From positions 23,198,064 to 23,262,063 of the forward strand of contig NC_135558.1 in NCBI RefSeq assembly GCF_964340395.1: a DNA stretch of 64,000 nucleotides, read 5' to 3'. The stretch comes from Glandiceps talaboti. Taxonomy: Eukaryota; Hemichordata; Enteropneusta; Spengelidae. Under the pieces are notes generated by a model. That model had not been told where the DNA came from. It ran no database searches and worked only from the letters and a program-made list of their open reading frames with translations. Below are positions 23,151 to 35,835 of the stretch, piece after piece. Numbering within the stretch: the first letter of the stretch is position 1; every line of letters begins with the position of its first letter. The position numbers and the translations under genes were made by a program.

Positions 23151-24674
23151 ACAGACAATAGGCAGGTTCAACTGGTTGGCAGGTATGCACACGTGCACCC
23201 ATATGCACGCATGCACACATGCACACACACACACACACAGTTATCAACAGACAGCCACTGCACCATGCCTAGACTATAACTGAACCTTGCAGTTAAGTAG
23301 AGTTGAAAATCAATTAACCCTCAGATACAACTAAATGTACTTGATTGTGTGGTCAGTGACATATAATTTTCATCCCAATTTCCCCATTCAATTCACCACA
23401 TTTTCACTTCACCCCACTGTCAACTCACCCCACTGTCAACTCACCCCAATTTCAGTGCATCGGATTTCTGGTTTGATTGTTTGTTATATTTTTCAGTATG
23501 TGTTAACAATAAAAGTTTGGTTTTCCAACCAAAACATGGGAAGGATAAACCAAACTAGAAAGTTAGTATATTGGATGTACAAACAGTGTATGGTGTTTTG
23601 TATGTGACGTAGTATCGTAATACTTGCCCAGGTCCCATGTAAATCATAATGCAGATCTACAAATTACTTTCCTATGTGATCATCGCGTCCAGTATGCAAC
23701 CGTCAATATAACGCTACATTGGAACGCATGCGTACTGTATACTTTAATCAGTAGGTGGAAACAATAGTAAACATGAATTTACACAGTGTCTCGTACATTT
23801 TATTAAGACAATAAAAATGCGCAACTCTGGATGCCTATTCCGCCTGGGGTCGCTCATGCCACACTTGATCTAGGGTTAGCTTCCCCTGGAAGCCCTGTAC
23901 TAAGACTAATTAAAATGCAACTTGTATCAGAATGGGTATACTTTTTGCATAAAATTGGTATCACAACACTTTGGGTTCCAAAGTTGGTGAGGAGCCTCCC
24001 CGTAATGTTACCCATGGAGTTACCCCCATTCTTGAATGTGCTTCGGTTCATACCTGTACAAATCACTGTTTTATCAGTTCTGTTAATACCATATATGTCA
24101 TCTCTACATGCATGGTCATACATTTGGGTCACTAAGATATGGCATTGTAACACAGTAACCTATGCAGGGCATAGGGTTGATAATAACTACATAGGAATTA
24201 TAATCTGGAATTAACACAGCAAGGTGGTATGTACATATTCAGATTTAATTAATAAACACTGCATTCCGACAATAAACATGTGTTACTGTTAATAACTGTT
24301 ATACTGGTCTGACAATATTCTCCATTTTTTTACATTCCAATATTGTGATAATGAATGGCATGCCCACTTTTAAATAACAGATCATAAAATACAACCATGC
24401 ATATACACGACATACAAGCCTACCGTTGCAAGGTTTTGTGATGTATGACATTGACAAAATATAAACGTTACATACAACCATGGATCATTGGATGTACATC
24501 AAAGGGAGAAAACTTACAACAAAGTTCAGATAACATGCGGAAAACTGCGATTGAAATCTACACTTACCTACTTAATGCGTTTTTTCCTGCAATGAAATTT
24601 CACTTTAATCCTCTATCCGCGTAATCAACGTGAAAAATTCTCTACAAATGGCTTTGTTTTGACTTTGTACTCAC
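23151..24674. other. Intron 1 of minus gene, right part; nothing firm
   Basis: Contains an ACAC/GCAC low-complexity block, two copies of a 16-bp caccccactgtcaact repeat (about 23410-23450) and otherwise unique sequence. The plus-strand frame 23831-24214 (127 codons) has no splice or homology support and I do not call it. Confidence 0.5.
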
Positions 24675-24706
24675 GAGCCCTGAAAGACCTGTTTGCAAAC
24701 CGCCAT
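24675..24706 (-). CDS. Unrecognised gene, putative first coding exon
   Basis: Minus-strand ATG in good context (caacatgg) encodes MAVCKQVFQG plus two bases of Ser, then donor gtgagt. An in-frame ATG five codons upstream (24721) could also serve. The phase matches exon 2 exactly, and the sequence upstream is locally CpG-richer than its surroundings, as at a promoter. The exon is short, so the call depends on phase and donor only. Confidence 0.5.
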
Positions 24707-24721
24707 GTTGAATAGTGACAT

Positions 24722-25546
24722 CATCGTTGCTATAGTGACGAGACGCACACATGTATAGCGCCCTCTTTTGTTTCTTCACAAAATCAATACTTGCTTTACT
24801 ATAGTCTATAGACAGAACTTTGCAGTTTCTTCTCCACTCAGTGTCAGGTCTATGCTTGTTAGTTACAAAACATTGTATAGGCCTAAACAAGAACCAAAAC
24901 CGCCACACTTTTCTAGACTTATCCGGAGTACTTTCAGTTTACTTATTCAAAAAATACTACCATCCACTCCCATCGTGCGATTATGTCATTTTGTTAGTCT
25001 TAATAGCATTTAATGAATACAGGAGTGCAGATAAGACATTGTTAATCACTCAAATTTCATTTTTGTCTTAATTTGCATATTTTGGAATATATAATTAGTA
25101 ATGTGTGGAAACTAAAATTTGTGCAAATCACTAAAACGAGTATTGCTATCAGAAAAGTTTGATTCAATATTTATCAATTGAAATTTTGAACATAAATATT
25201 ATGGTTATATTTCTATGTCAAACAGAGATTACAATGTTTAGAAAAGGGAATAGAATTTGTCCAGCAAAAGCATTTATAGTGTGTGACTATTACAATGGAC
25301 TTCCATCTGTCCGTAATATGTCATTTCTCAGACTTGTAATATCCGATTTCTTTCAAAACTGGCACAAAGGTGACATGTCATATGGAAAATATGCATGTCA
25401 TTCTTTTTTTCGACATATGCAAATATGACCAAATGGCGGCCATATTTGTAATCAAAAATCTATATTTACTGCATAATTAAATAAAAAAACTAGGTTTCTT
25501 TTGAAACCCGACCTTGAGCGATTACAAATATTACCATTCATGAATA
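24722..25546. other. Putative promoter side and decayed dispersed repeat
   Basis: 24722-24780 is the likely promoter/5' UTR of the minus gene. 25297-25500 resembles 62100-62330 (ggcacaaaggtgacatgtca, gcatgtcattc, tttactgcat), a decayed dispersed family. The short plus frames here have no support. Confidence 0.45.
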
Positions 25547-26830
25547 CATAGCTGGGGCAACTCCCATGAACCATGTGGGGAGGGTCTGCTAGAAAATCTG
25601 TATGTCATAAGGTATGATATAGGGTATATACTTTTCTGGGCCAGAGGATTTTGGAATACCCTACCCATCTAGACTGGTTGATTTTATTTTAATTGTAGCT
25701 CAAAATGATTATACAATTTTCAAAATAATTCTTACAATTGCTAAAAGTAAGATTTCATTTCTCAAAAAAATAATTCTTTTGATCAGTTTTTAGGTATTAC
25801 ATCATATGAATTACTGCCTGCATGTATTATAGACCTGTATAGTATGTATTTTGAGTGATACAGTTGGTATAAGGAAGGGTCATACCCTTTTTAGGGTGTG
25901 TATTATGACAACAGTTTGGGTTTTGGGGGTTTCAACATAACCTCCCTATGTCATTTCACAAAGAGTTGCCCACCTCATCCCGGGATACATGGTCATGTGA
26001 ACAACATTAATGAAAGTGGTTTATTTTGCCAATACTAGTTCAAAGAAGCACACTTAACATAAATTTTCTTTGACGGCCCTGCTATTAAATTCTATCTTAA
26101 TGATAATAATAATAATGATGATGATAATAATAATAATGATAATAATAATAACATATAATAATTAATCACTAATAAGTAATACGTACTAATATATAATAAA
26201 TACTAATATATAATAAATACTAATATATAATAAATACTAATATATAATAAGTACTAATATATAATAAATAAACACATAATTAGGCACCAATGACAATTAA
26301 TTTCTAATTCTCCTTTCATAATTAATTGCACTTGAATTTGAAATAGTATTGGTATTATGGATTACTCTCATTATACATGTTCATATGACATCATTAAATG
26401 AAGTTATTTAGAAAATAAATTAAAAATCAAGAGGACAACTCTGTGTTAAATGATACTAGGAGGCTTTGCTGGGATCACCAAGCCCTTACTGTTGTCATAC
26501 TACATACCCAAAAATGGAGACACTTTCTAATACCAACTTTATAGCACAAAATAGATACTGTACAGATCTATGATAGATACACACAGTCAGTTTGTATGAT
26601 GAAATAGCTAAACACTGACCAAATTAATTGTCTTCTTGAAAATGAAATCTCACTTTTAAGAAATGTAACAACTTTTTGAAAATTAAAGAATTATTCTAAG
26701 CTGCAATTGAAGCAAAATCTATCGGTCCAGTTGAGCAAGGTTTTCCAAAGTCTTCCAGCCCACAAAAGTATACACTGTTTTCTAGCAGACCTTCCCCATG
26801 TGGTCACCTATGGGAGTTGCCATAGCTCTG
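25547..26830. mobile_element. Long foldback element, ~430-bp inverted arms
   Basis: The left arm (25547-about 26005, from catagctggggcaactccc) is complementary to the right arm (about 26395-26830, ending gggagttgccatagctctg), roughly 75-80% by eye, with matches such as ggtctgctagaaaa and tatgacaacagt. The centre holds AAT/ATG microsatellite and tactaatatataataaa repeats (26100-26275). No ORF. A non-autonomous foldback or diverged inverted duplication. Confidence 0.8.
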
Positions 26831-27835
26831 CAAATAATAATTTTAGATTCTCTGAAATAGGCCAAAAATACACATTATGATAACACATACAAATTCTACC
26901 CACTTTGTACAACTTTAATCAAAGCTATGTCATATTAATCAATTTGATAGTGTAAAAATGCTTTCGCTTGACTTATTCTTGATCGTTTTTTCAGGGAGAA
27001 ACAGTAAGACAATAAGAAATCAATTAATTGTACAGTTTATGCAAATTTACAAATGCAGTTCTTTCTTTAGAGCAGTTTCCCAAACCTGTGCAAGTGTACC
27101 TTAGTCAAGATTTCCTTTCTTCCTTTCACCCGTTTCATAAAAAATTATTGTCTCCAAATTAGAACCTTGAAAATTTGATGTCAGCCATATGGGAGCACTT
27201 TGGTAAATGTAATTTATATTTGATGTATTTCTTCATTATTTATCAATAAAACATAACATAAACAAAACTGTATTAATAAAATTTGCATGCAAGTTTATTT
27301 TCAGGAAGCCAGGCTCGACAAAGATGGACAAATGATAAGATAAGAAGACCCAAGACTGATTGATGTATTTGATTACTACGATACTGAGGTGTATTTTACA
27401 GTTATGTTATCTTTTGAAGTGTAATTTATATATCAAATTGTATTTTCAAGTTATTTTATTAGTAGAACTGGAGGTTGGAGGAGTTTAGAAGAACAGAAAA
27501 ACAGTTTCAGACATCAGCACCAAGTAAGTTTAGGAGTTTTTTTTAGTATGTATGCCTGCATGAATGATTGCTCTTTTAACTCACCCCCATCCCCACCCCA
27601 CCCCTTCCAACATACATACATTAAAAACATTACTTTCTGCATCTCCGGCAACAATCATCATATTCGCGTCATCATCTACCTCGCATCTCGGTCCGTTGTC
27701 GTCGCTGCGCGTGATCACATATTACATTTTGACATATACATACAGCACCCCATTGATTTTCTGTTATCCCATTTCAGTATGTCTGGTTTGTTACTGTGGC
27801 TTTTGGTTTTCTCTGACAAGATGGGTCTCTATGGT
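26831..27835. other. No firm gene; terminal-exon-like signal at 27304
   Basis: At 27304 the plus strand has acceptor gtttattttcag followed by a short frame EARLDKDGQMIR and a taa. I find no upstream plus exon to join, so it may be chance. 27640-27800 is distantly repeated at 28105-28240 (ctgtatgtttggttta). Confidence 0.35.
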
Positions 27836-28035
27836 TGATTAGTTTGTCAGTTGGTTGGCAATGGTTGGTTGGTTGGTTGGCAATGTTTCATTAGTTGTTT
27901 GGTTGGCAATGGTTGGTTTGTTGGTTTGTTGGTTGGAAATGGTTGGTTATTGGTTGGCAATGGTTAATTGGTTGGTTGGCAATGGTTTGTTGGCAATGGT
28001 TCGTTGGTTAGTTGGCAATGGTTCGTTGGTTAGTC
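27836..28035. repeat. GGTTGGTTGGCAAT simple array
   Basis: Irregular tandem ggttggttggcaat units, about a dozen. Open frames through it are translations of the repeat. Confidence 0.9.
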
Positions 28036-28942
28036 CTTTTGTTGGTTATATTTTTCATTTGTTGTTCATGGTCTTTCTCTCATAACAAACACACATACAC
28101 CTCACAAACTTCCGCAGTTTTGCCGCCGTCTCAATTTCCGCCTTGTCTCCGCCTTTATTCGCTGCGAGTACACATTCAACAGTTACATTACACCAATAAA
28201 TTCAAGTCCCCATCCCTTTTAACTTTCTGTATGTTTGGTTTAGAGTTATAATGGCACATTCCATTATAACTCTATTCATAATTTACAGTCAAGCATTATG
28301 TGCATGTGTGTTACCCCTCCCCATGAAAATAAAGAAAAACGTTGAATCAGGTGTCCGCTTGTATGGTGAGTCGAATTGGCGACAATGAGTTGCGTTGGCT
28401 GCAATGATACCCCTAGCACTGACTAGATAATATGGATTTTAGAGTAATCAATTTTGAATGCTGCCCAAATTCCACCGAGCTCATAGAACTATCAATCAAT
28501 TATATCAATCAATCAATCAACCCATCAATTTTTATTGCATAACAACATGCCATAGCAAGCATGGTAAAGCATACCAAAATAACATACAGAAATAAAGTGA
28601 ATTTGATACTATTTACATCAACAAGAAATTTTCCAAGATAAAATTTATGTAATAAAATTAAATTAAAAATGATACTCTTCAAAATTCAGGGGACCATATT
28701 GCCAGAATTACCATACGAGTATGACTACATTCTCAGTCTAAATAATTGTTGGCATAATGACCAAGAGAAAGTACTATCATATCTGGCTGTGTATTTCAAG
28801 GCAAATATCTATTACATTGTATGTCTGCAAAATATCAAATATACATCACCTACACCTAACAGCTATGAATGGTAAGTGTTATCTATAAATTCTTTACTAA
28901 CTTTTTGTTCTTCATCTACAATTGATTTGTAATGTCAATAAG
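28036..28942. other. No firm gene; SOD-like exon candidate at 28688
   Basis: 28688-28872 on the plus strand has an AG before and GTAAGT after an open stretch containing TILPELPYEYD, which resembles the mature N-terminus of Mn superoxide dismutase. The residues after it do not match the family, so I leave it as a curiosity. 28490-28520 is an ATCA microsatellite. Confidence 0.3.
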
Positions 28943-29535
28943 TTGAATTGGATCAATTAGAAAATACATTACAAACAAAGCCTGTCAAACACTTATCCAT
29001 GCTATCTTGTCAGCCAAGCTGGATTATGGAAACGCACTCCTTTATGGTCTCCCTGATAACTCTATTGCTCTGCTTCAACATACTCAGAACACTGCTGCCA
29101 GAATAGTCACTCGGTCTAAGAAATTCACTCATATCACACCAACTCTCCGTGACCTACATTGGTTGCCTGTTCACTTCAGGATTGAATTTAAGATCCTTCT
29201 GACTTACAAAGCTCAAAACAATAAAGCCCCTGGATATATCTCAGAATTAATCAAGGAATATAAACCACAACGCTCCCTTCGATCAGCTAAAAAAAGCCTG
29301 TTTGTCCAGCGTACATTTAACAACAAAACCTATGGTGGTCGCGCCTTTACAATCTGTGCTCCAAAGCTTTGGAATGACCTACCACAGGATATACACCAGT
29401 CCACAAGCCTGGCTGGAAATCTTCAAAAAACGACTGAAACATCATATGTTTATGCGAGCATTCTGTGTAAATTGAACACCATCTAGCGCCTTTGAACAAT
29501 TTGACTTTTTGGAATTTGGCGCTATATAAATTTTT

Positions 29536-29582
<47 letters not shown>

Positions 29583-29585
29583 TAA
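28943..29585 (+). mobile_element. 5'-truncated LINE, RT C-terminus with (ATG)n tail
   Basis: The frame from about 28946 to the stop at 29486 gives GSIRKYITNKACQTLIHA, LDYGNALLYGLPD, HTQNTAARIVTRSKKF, LRDLHWLPVHFRIEFKILL, RSLRSAKKSLFVQRTFN and GGRAFTICAPKLWNDLPQ, the C-terminal part of CR1/L2-clade reverse transcriptases. The 3' UTR is short, with agcgcc...ggcgct able to pair, then gctatataaat and an (ATG)n tail (29537-29583), a standard L2/CR1-like 3' end. The frame is intact, so the insertion looks fairly young; 5' truncation makes it dead on arrival. Confidence 0.92.
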
Positions 29586-30394
29586 TGCAGATGAAAAATG
29601 ATGTAGCCTCAAATATTCATCTGAAAGTTATTGATACAGTGACAAATTTTCATAAGTCTTCATCAAAGACAGTCGCCAGTATTTCAACTTACTATGTTAA
29701 TGCTGAATTTTTTATGACAAATATGATCAAAATTTTGTCATCATTGGCAAGGTCACCAAAAAAGCAATGTCAAGGTCTTGAAGCTCATTATAAATAACAC
29801 TGATTAAGTAACTTAATTTAGATTTCTATGTATTAAACTACTAGTACAGTCTGAGTTAGTGCACAAAATGTCAAATTTGACAATAAATATGGCTGCCATT
29901 CAACCATTATTGCCAATGTCAAAGTAGCCTGCATATGTGGATTACTGTTTGTGACATTTGTGGCAGGCTTGGTTGAAATTGGTCTATCATCTCTGCTGTG
30001 TACTATGCACTATAATTTTGGGCTCTTTGACCTTGAAGACAGAGGTCGAGGTCAAAGGTCATGGTCTCAGAAAGACCATTATTGATAATATGGATATGGA
30101 TAATGTAACACTCAAATTGGGTCACTATTAAACTTCAATAGTTTAAATAGCAGGCAAAATGTGAAGTTTTACAACACTTTAATTAATGCTGTTTGACCTT
30201 GAGGATGCATTATAAAGCTTGCCATTGACTGAGAGGGGAAGGGACTCCCATAGAAATGTGTGTGCCATCCAAATGGGTCACTTTTTCATGAAAAAAATTC
30301 CTAAACATGGGTCAACTTTTTGTCTTAAAGTTCCCTAAGGCAACAAAGTTGGTCCCAACAAAATAATGATTGTACTTAAAATATGGCTCTATGG
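29586..30394. repeat. Decayed dispersed TGACCTTGAAG repeat
   Basis: tgaccttgaagacagaggtcgagg and ttgaccttgagg motifs at 30028-30080 and 30190 match the family at 5510-5930. No exon seen. Confidence 0.5.
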
Positions 30395-31128
30395 CTATTG
30401 ACTAGCCCCTGGTAATAGCACTACTACAAGAAATGTGGAAATTGAATACTAGCACTCGGTAATAGCACTATTGTAAGAAATGTGGGAATTGAATACTAGC
30501 ACCCGGTAACAGCACTATTGGCACCCGGTAATAGCACTATTGTAAGAAATGTGGGAATTGAATACTAGCACCCGGTAACAGCACTATTGTAAGAAATGTG
30601 GGAATTGAATACTAGCACCCGGTAATAGCACTATTGTAAGAAATGTGGGAATTGAATACTAGCACCCGGTAATAGCACTATTGTAAGAAATGTGGGAATT
30701 GAATACTAGCACCTGGTAATAGCACTATTGTAAGAAATGTGGGAATTGAATACTAGCACCCGGTAATAGCACTATTGTAAGAAATGTGGGAATTGAATAC
30801 TAGCACCCGGTAATAGCACTATTGTAAGAAATGTGGGAATTGAATACTAGCACCCGGTAATAGCACTATTGTAAGAAATGTGGGAATTGAATACTAGCAC
30901 CCGGTAATAGCACTATTGTAAGAAATGTGGGAATTGAATACTAGCACCCGGTAATAGCACTATTGTAAGAAATGTTGGAATTGAATACTAGCACCCGGTA
31001 ATAGCACTATTGTAAGAAATGTGGGAATTGAATACTAGCACCCGGTAATAGCACTATTGTAAGAAATGTGGGAATTGAATACTAGCACCCAGCAATAGCA
31101 CTATTGCAAGAAATGTTGGAATTGAATC
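30395..31128. repeat. 47-bp array, ~15 copies
   Basis: The unit gcacccggtaatagcactat, then tgtaagaaatgtgggaattg and aatacta, repeats with few substitutions; one copy is shortened near 30515. The array edges decay on both sides. Confidence 0.95.
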
Positions 31129-34100
31129 CAACTTTTACCAATTTTCAGAATGTTGAATTCTCCAACAGATTTCCTCCACAAATTCCTAACATTGTTGAAA
31201 AAAAGGTTTGCCCTTATAGCCAGATCTATAGATGCCATGTGATGGAGTCGGTATTATCTCCTTTTCACTACGGTACTTGGCTGACTATCTTTAAACTATA
31301 AAACAATAATAAATATGATGTGTACACCTCATAACCAAATGTCCTGTTTGCAAATGTACTGCCCCATTATAGTGAGATTGGGGATTACAACATGAGATTT
31401 CCATCCAAGGGTTATTGTCCAATGTATTAAAGGGGATAAATTAAAGGGCAAGTTACTACTAATGGAAATAAAGGCATTTTGTATATAAACACTGTAATCT
31501 GAAGTCACTTCATGATTTTACATCACTTATGTTATGCACAGTTGCCTAGAAATACACATTTGAAACTTTCTCCTTATTCACTGTTCACGTTAGCTCCTTG
31601 TGATGAGCAAGCATTGCCTCATGGGAGTCCTACTCAATAGCAATTAATACATGAAAATAATGAAACTGAGTCTATGTCTCTATAACATTTTGTAGGTACA
31701 TGTGCAGTTGGGGTAATTTTTGGTGCATGCTCATGTAGGGAGGTGTCCAGAGCACTCTATAATACTATGCAACTACTATACAAGTAATTGAATTGCAGAA
31801 TCCATACTTGGTGTTCAGTCATACATGCATGTATATACATGAAGTGTAGCTAAAAATAGAATGGATTTACTAGCATATTGCACATATAATTGTTCCATGT
31901 ATATGATTTAATAAAAGGGTGATCAAAGTAATAATTCAAACATATTCTATATAATTTCAAATAATCAAAATGCTATTTAAATGATTTGTTAATTTAAACT
32001 AAAATTTACAAATTTAAAACTTGCACAAATGTCATTCTTGGTGTGTGTTTTTCTTCAAGATTAGATAAATATCTTTTATCGATTCCTGTAAATGACAAAG
32101 TTGATTCAAGTTTGTGTATTACAGATAACAAGATGTAAATATTTTAAATGGGAAAATTAGATATTTATTTCCCAAATATTTCTTCTTTCAGCCAAGGAAA
32201 ACACAAGTGACCTAAGGGGCCTTGTCAAGAGTCTGAAGATGATCAGTGACAAAACTCTTGGTTCATGAGTATTTTCCTTTTGATTGAAGAATTTTTAGCA
32301 CTTCATCCAGTGACATAGACACGGATGGTCTAGACAGAACGATCGGGTATATCTACATTTTCTGTTTGAACACAATAACTTGGTTTGTACATTGTCTATA
32401 AATACATGTAAATAAGATGCAATTGTACAAATAGCCATTGTTGATTATATGGATAGCCGAATGCGTCCCTGGAAAGTTGACAGACTCAAAAATCATTTTG
32501 CATCATAAAATGTACAAAACGTAAAACATATATTTTGTACAAAACATATCATTTTTTTGATCAGACAACCACAACACATTCACTGAAAACTGTTAAAACA
32601 CCAACAATTATAGTGGTCATCATTATCCATAAGCAGTACAGAAACAGGTTGAAATCATGATTACCACTGAGGGTACTGAGTTTTGGGTGTGGACCATAAA
32701 ATCAATTTAATTATATATATTGTGTAACAAAACAAAACAACAAAAATACATTCATCCACAGGTGATGCAATACTGTTCACAGTGTACAATATTATGTTGT
32801 ACAAATAAAAGTAAGTTTGTACCTAACAAAACATTTTTTTAAACATTCCAAGGGACCGGTCAGTTACTTCGGCCTGGGGGGGGGGGGTCACCCTGTTTTT
32901 GAAATTGGCAGTGGGGGTCATGCTGTTTTGAAAATTGTGGATGGGGGGGGGGGGTCATTGTGTTTTAGATTGTGATGGAAGAAAAAAATCCTTTCTTCAA
33001 TGGCATATAGCCTTATATGAAATGTGGTACATGTCAATATTTGTTCTTGTCCCTGTTTCTTACATGATTTCTTTAATATTACATATTAGTTTAAACCTAA
33101 CTATACATATTCATATACATGTACCGGTATTACCTACCTACCACACTAGTTACAGAACATGTCATGTAAATGCTTGGCTGTTTCACAATCAATGCTTCAC
33201 TTAAATTGCAGTTTGGGGCAAAAGTGAACTTGAAGGTTTCATAATGGTAATTTTCATAGATAGTTTATAAATGAAAAAAAAATTGTTCTACTCGTCATGT
33301 TATTGACACTACAAATTACCACATCTCATCAGATTCCAGTTTCTATTATACACTAGGTATGACCACCTAAACATACCGGTGACTTTACTATACATGCAAT
33401 ATTAATGCCCCTATACTAATGTTACATGTCCATTTAATGTGATATGGGAAACTCATTTAAAATGTACATTTATGTTAGCTTTTCGAAGCTTGGAAATATT
33501 ACCTCAAAGGTTATGAATAACCTAAACATTGCCTTAGTATCTCAAGCAAAAAACTGATCTATAAATTATAATACACGTACCATTTGTCGGATCAGTAGAT
33601 GTTTACACTCACGGCATAATGCGTTAATTTGGGCAAATAGTGAGTTTGTTCTAACAAGCTACTAATTAATGCAAAGCTGATAAACTCAGATAAGACATTG
33701 ATATCAGGTAGGAAATAGAAAAAAACAGTGAGAGGAAACAGTATTTAAAACTTTATTTGAAATATACCGAAAATAATATTAGAAATCCGGAAAATCGCGA
33801 GTACAAAATTGATTATTTGTCCTTTACCCTGTGGTATCGGAGAGCAAATAGACCGTTAGCGCTCGGCAAATTCAAACGTAGTTGGTCATTCAATTGGTGA
33901 CACAGTGGCATGTTAATTGTTACTGTGGTCGTGCTATTGAACTGTGACATAAGGAAGTTATTATTTTCTTTGTTCTACCATACACATTGTCTAAATTTAT
34001 AAACTTGGGCTATTTTATAATTTTAGACCGCTATTTAGAAAGCTGTAGTGGTGATTATTTAAAAAGTGATATTTTCACTTGCATTTAGCTGTGTTTATCA

Positions 34101-34137
34101 TCTCCTATGGGAGCTACACTAGTTACAGTCTTTTTGT
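31129..34137. other. No gene recognised; two poly-G tracts
   Basis: About 3 kb without an exon, transposon or array that I can define. G runs occur at 32876-32887 and 32944-32953. Short plus frames (31104-31301, 32935-33204) lack start and splice context. Confidence 0.55.
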
Positions 34138-34503
34138 ACGTAGACACTTTCCACTGGGGTATATCATATACGTAAACACTTTCCACTGGGGTATATCATA
34201 TACGTAGACACTTTCCACTGGGGTATATCATATATGTAGACACTTTCCACTGGGGTATATCATATACGTAGACACTTTCCACTGGGGTATATCATATACG
34301 TAGACACTTTCCACTGGGGTATATCATATACGTAGACACTTTCCACTGGGGTATATCATATACGTAGACACTTTCCACTGGGGTATATCATATACGTAGA
34401 CACTTTCCACTGGGGTATATCATATACGTAGACACTTTCCACTGGGGTATATCATATACGTAGACACTTTCCACTGGGGTATATCATATACGTAAACACT
34501 TTC
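34138..34503. repeat. 32-bp array, ~11 copies
   Basis: The unit gtagacactttccactggggtatatcatatac repeats head to tail with only a few substitutions (tagaca/taaaca, tacg/tatg). It ends abruptly at 34500. Confidence 0.95.
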
Positions 34504-34837
34504 GTAATGGCGACAAACAATACTTTGGCCATGTGTATTGACATCTACAAGACTATGTAGCAATGTACCAGTTCAGTTCACACCCCGTCTTTGGAGATAG
34601 TTAAGTATTTGTCGTTATTGTCGTTAATGGTCACCGACTTTTTTCTTTTATAGAGTTTCCTTTTGTTTTTAATCTCGGCTTAAACGTTTGATGGTTGGCA
34701 GATTTTTTTTAAGTGGGCAGCCGAAAATTTAAATGGACAGCCCGCCTCGTGGAGAACACGTTGCCTACCTGTAAACCGAAAGGGGTCGCTACGGAGTCTG
34801 CGCATTAAATAACACAATACATACTATAGCTATACTT

Positions 34838-35045
34838 TTTCAAGGGCTATAAAAAACTGAAGAGCAGGTAAAGTACCTGTACACAACTAATTTTACCTGC
34901 TCTCCAGTTTTTTTTATAGCCCTTGAGACTGTCTGTGCACAGTCAAAACGTCGGGATTCAAATAAAGCAGAAGTTTTAACCAGACTTGGACTTGTCCTTT
35001 TATTCAAACTCAAGTTATGCCATACTCAAGTCCATCTGTGTTGAA
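34838..35045 (+). mobile_element. Hairpin plus ACGTCGGG-AATAAA tail, small retroelement end
   Basis: Arms caagggctataaaaaactg..agagcaggtaaa and tttacctgctct..cagttttttttatagccctt form a ~33-bp stem. The stretch after it, gactgtctgtgcacagtc then aaaacgtcgggattcaaata, resembles 3' tails of Penelope-like or SINE-like elements with a self-pairing gactg/cagtc motif. No protein is encoded. Confidence 0.5.
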
Positions 35046-35514
35046 AAGTTTGTCCTACCATATCACTGTAGTTGGACTGATACTTGTTTGTACTACGAAG
35101 TCATCTATAGCTATAGTTATTTTCAACACCATAGGACGGGGTGTGCAAACGAATCGTTGTCAAGTAAGGGGGTCGTTATGTGGGCTTGCGTAGACCATCT
35201 GAAAAACAAAACTGTACACAACTAAACATTTCTAAGTAGAAAAATGAAAATAGTCACACTCTGAGGTTGTGGCTAGACTTCAGTTTGTAGTAGTAGTGCC
35301 GAACTGTAGCGTTGCGTTGTCAAGTACGGGGATCATGGTACCGAATCGACCAGGGTAATGATCGTAGTTTTCGCTGCGTAGATCATCTGAAAAATACAAA
35401 ACTGAACACAACTAAAATGTTCTAAGTAGAAACTTGGTTGTGCTTTAATATAATAGAATATTGAACGAAAAACATAAGAAAAAGCAAACTCTAATCATTG
35501 TAGTGGTACCAAAA
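35046..35514. other. No gene recognised
   Basis: Holds two related segments (gtcaagtaagggggtcgttatg near 35160 and gtcaagtacggggatcatgg near 35320) followed by similar donor-like text (tagaccatctgaaaaac / tagatcatctgaaaaat), i.e. an old duplication of about 160 bases. Confidence 0.45.
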
Positions 35515-35835
35515 CGATAAGGGTAGTGGTCCCGAAATGACCAGGGTACTGGTACCGAATCGTCCAGGGTAACAAAAAAGTGGTACCGAATCGACCAGGG
35601 TACTGCTGGTACCGAATCGTCCAGGGTAACAAAAAAGTGGTACCGAATCGACCAGGGTACTGCTGGTACCGAATCGTCCAGGGTAACAAAAAAGTGGTAC
35701 CGAATCGACCAGGGTACTGCTGGTACCGAATCGTCCAGGGTAACAAAAAAGTGGTACCGAATCGACCAGGGTACTGCTGGTACCGAATCATCCAGGGTAA
35801 CAAAAAAGTGGTACCGAATTGACCAGGGCCGAATC
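35515..35835. repeat. 57-bp composite array of GGTACCGAATCG modules
   Basis: Units of 57 bases are built from two half-modules, ggtaccgaatcgaccagggt and ggtaccgaatcgtccagggt, plus aacaaaaaa; about 4.5 copies. Since 57 is a multiple of 3 and stops are lacking, 19-residue repeat frames appear on both strands; no start or splice context supports translation. Confidence 0.93.

Larger units (their letters stand above)
7656..24721 (-). other. Unrecognised multi-exon gene, 5' five exons (locus span)
   Basis: Five minus-strand exons (24675-24706, 15942-16144, 15343-15484, 11910-12176, 7656-7746) have GT donors, AG acceptors and mutually consistent phases. Joined, they encode about 245 residues starting MAVCKQVFQG. 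The protein has a Cys-rich patch (TSCNGFCQHPACW), an acidic Asp run, Ser/Pro-rich low-complexity segments, and a C-terminal Lys/Arg-rich helical part after VFDWEDLKKDW. I see no signal peptide or membrane helix and cannot name the family. It does not end in frame here: exon 5 closes in phase 0 at a GT donor, so more exons should lie to the left, within or beyond the window. Intron 1 carries the nested LINE/DIRS stack; introns 3 and 4 are filled by the 29-bp and 35-bp arrays. Confidence 0.7.

Noticed and set aside
23831-24214. 127-codon plus-strand frame
   Set aside because: No recognisable domain, no splice partners, and composition like the surrounding intron.
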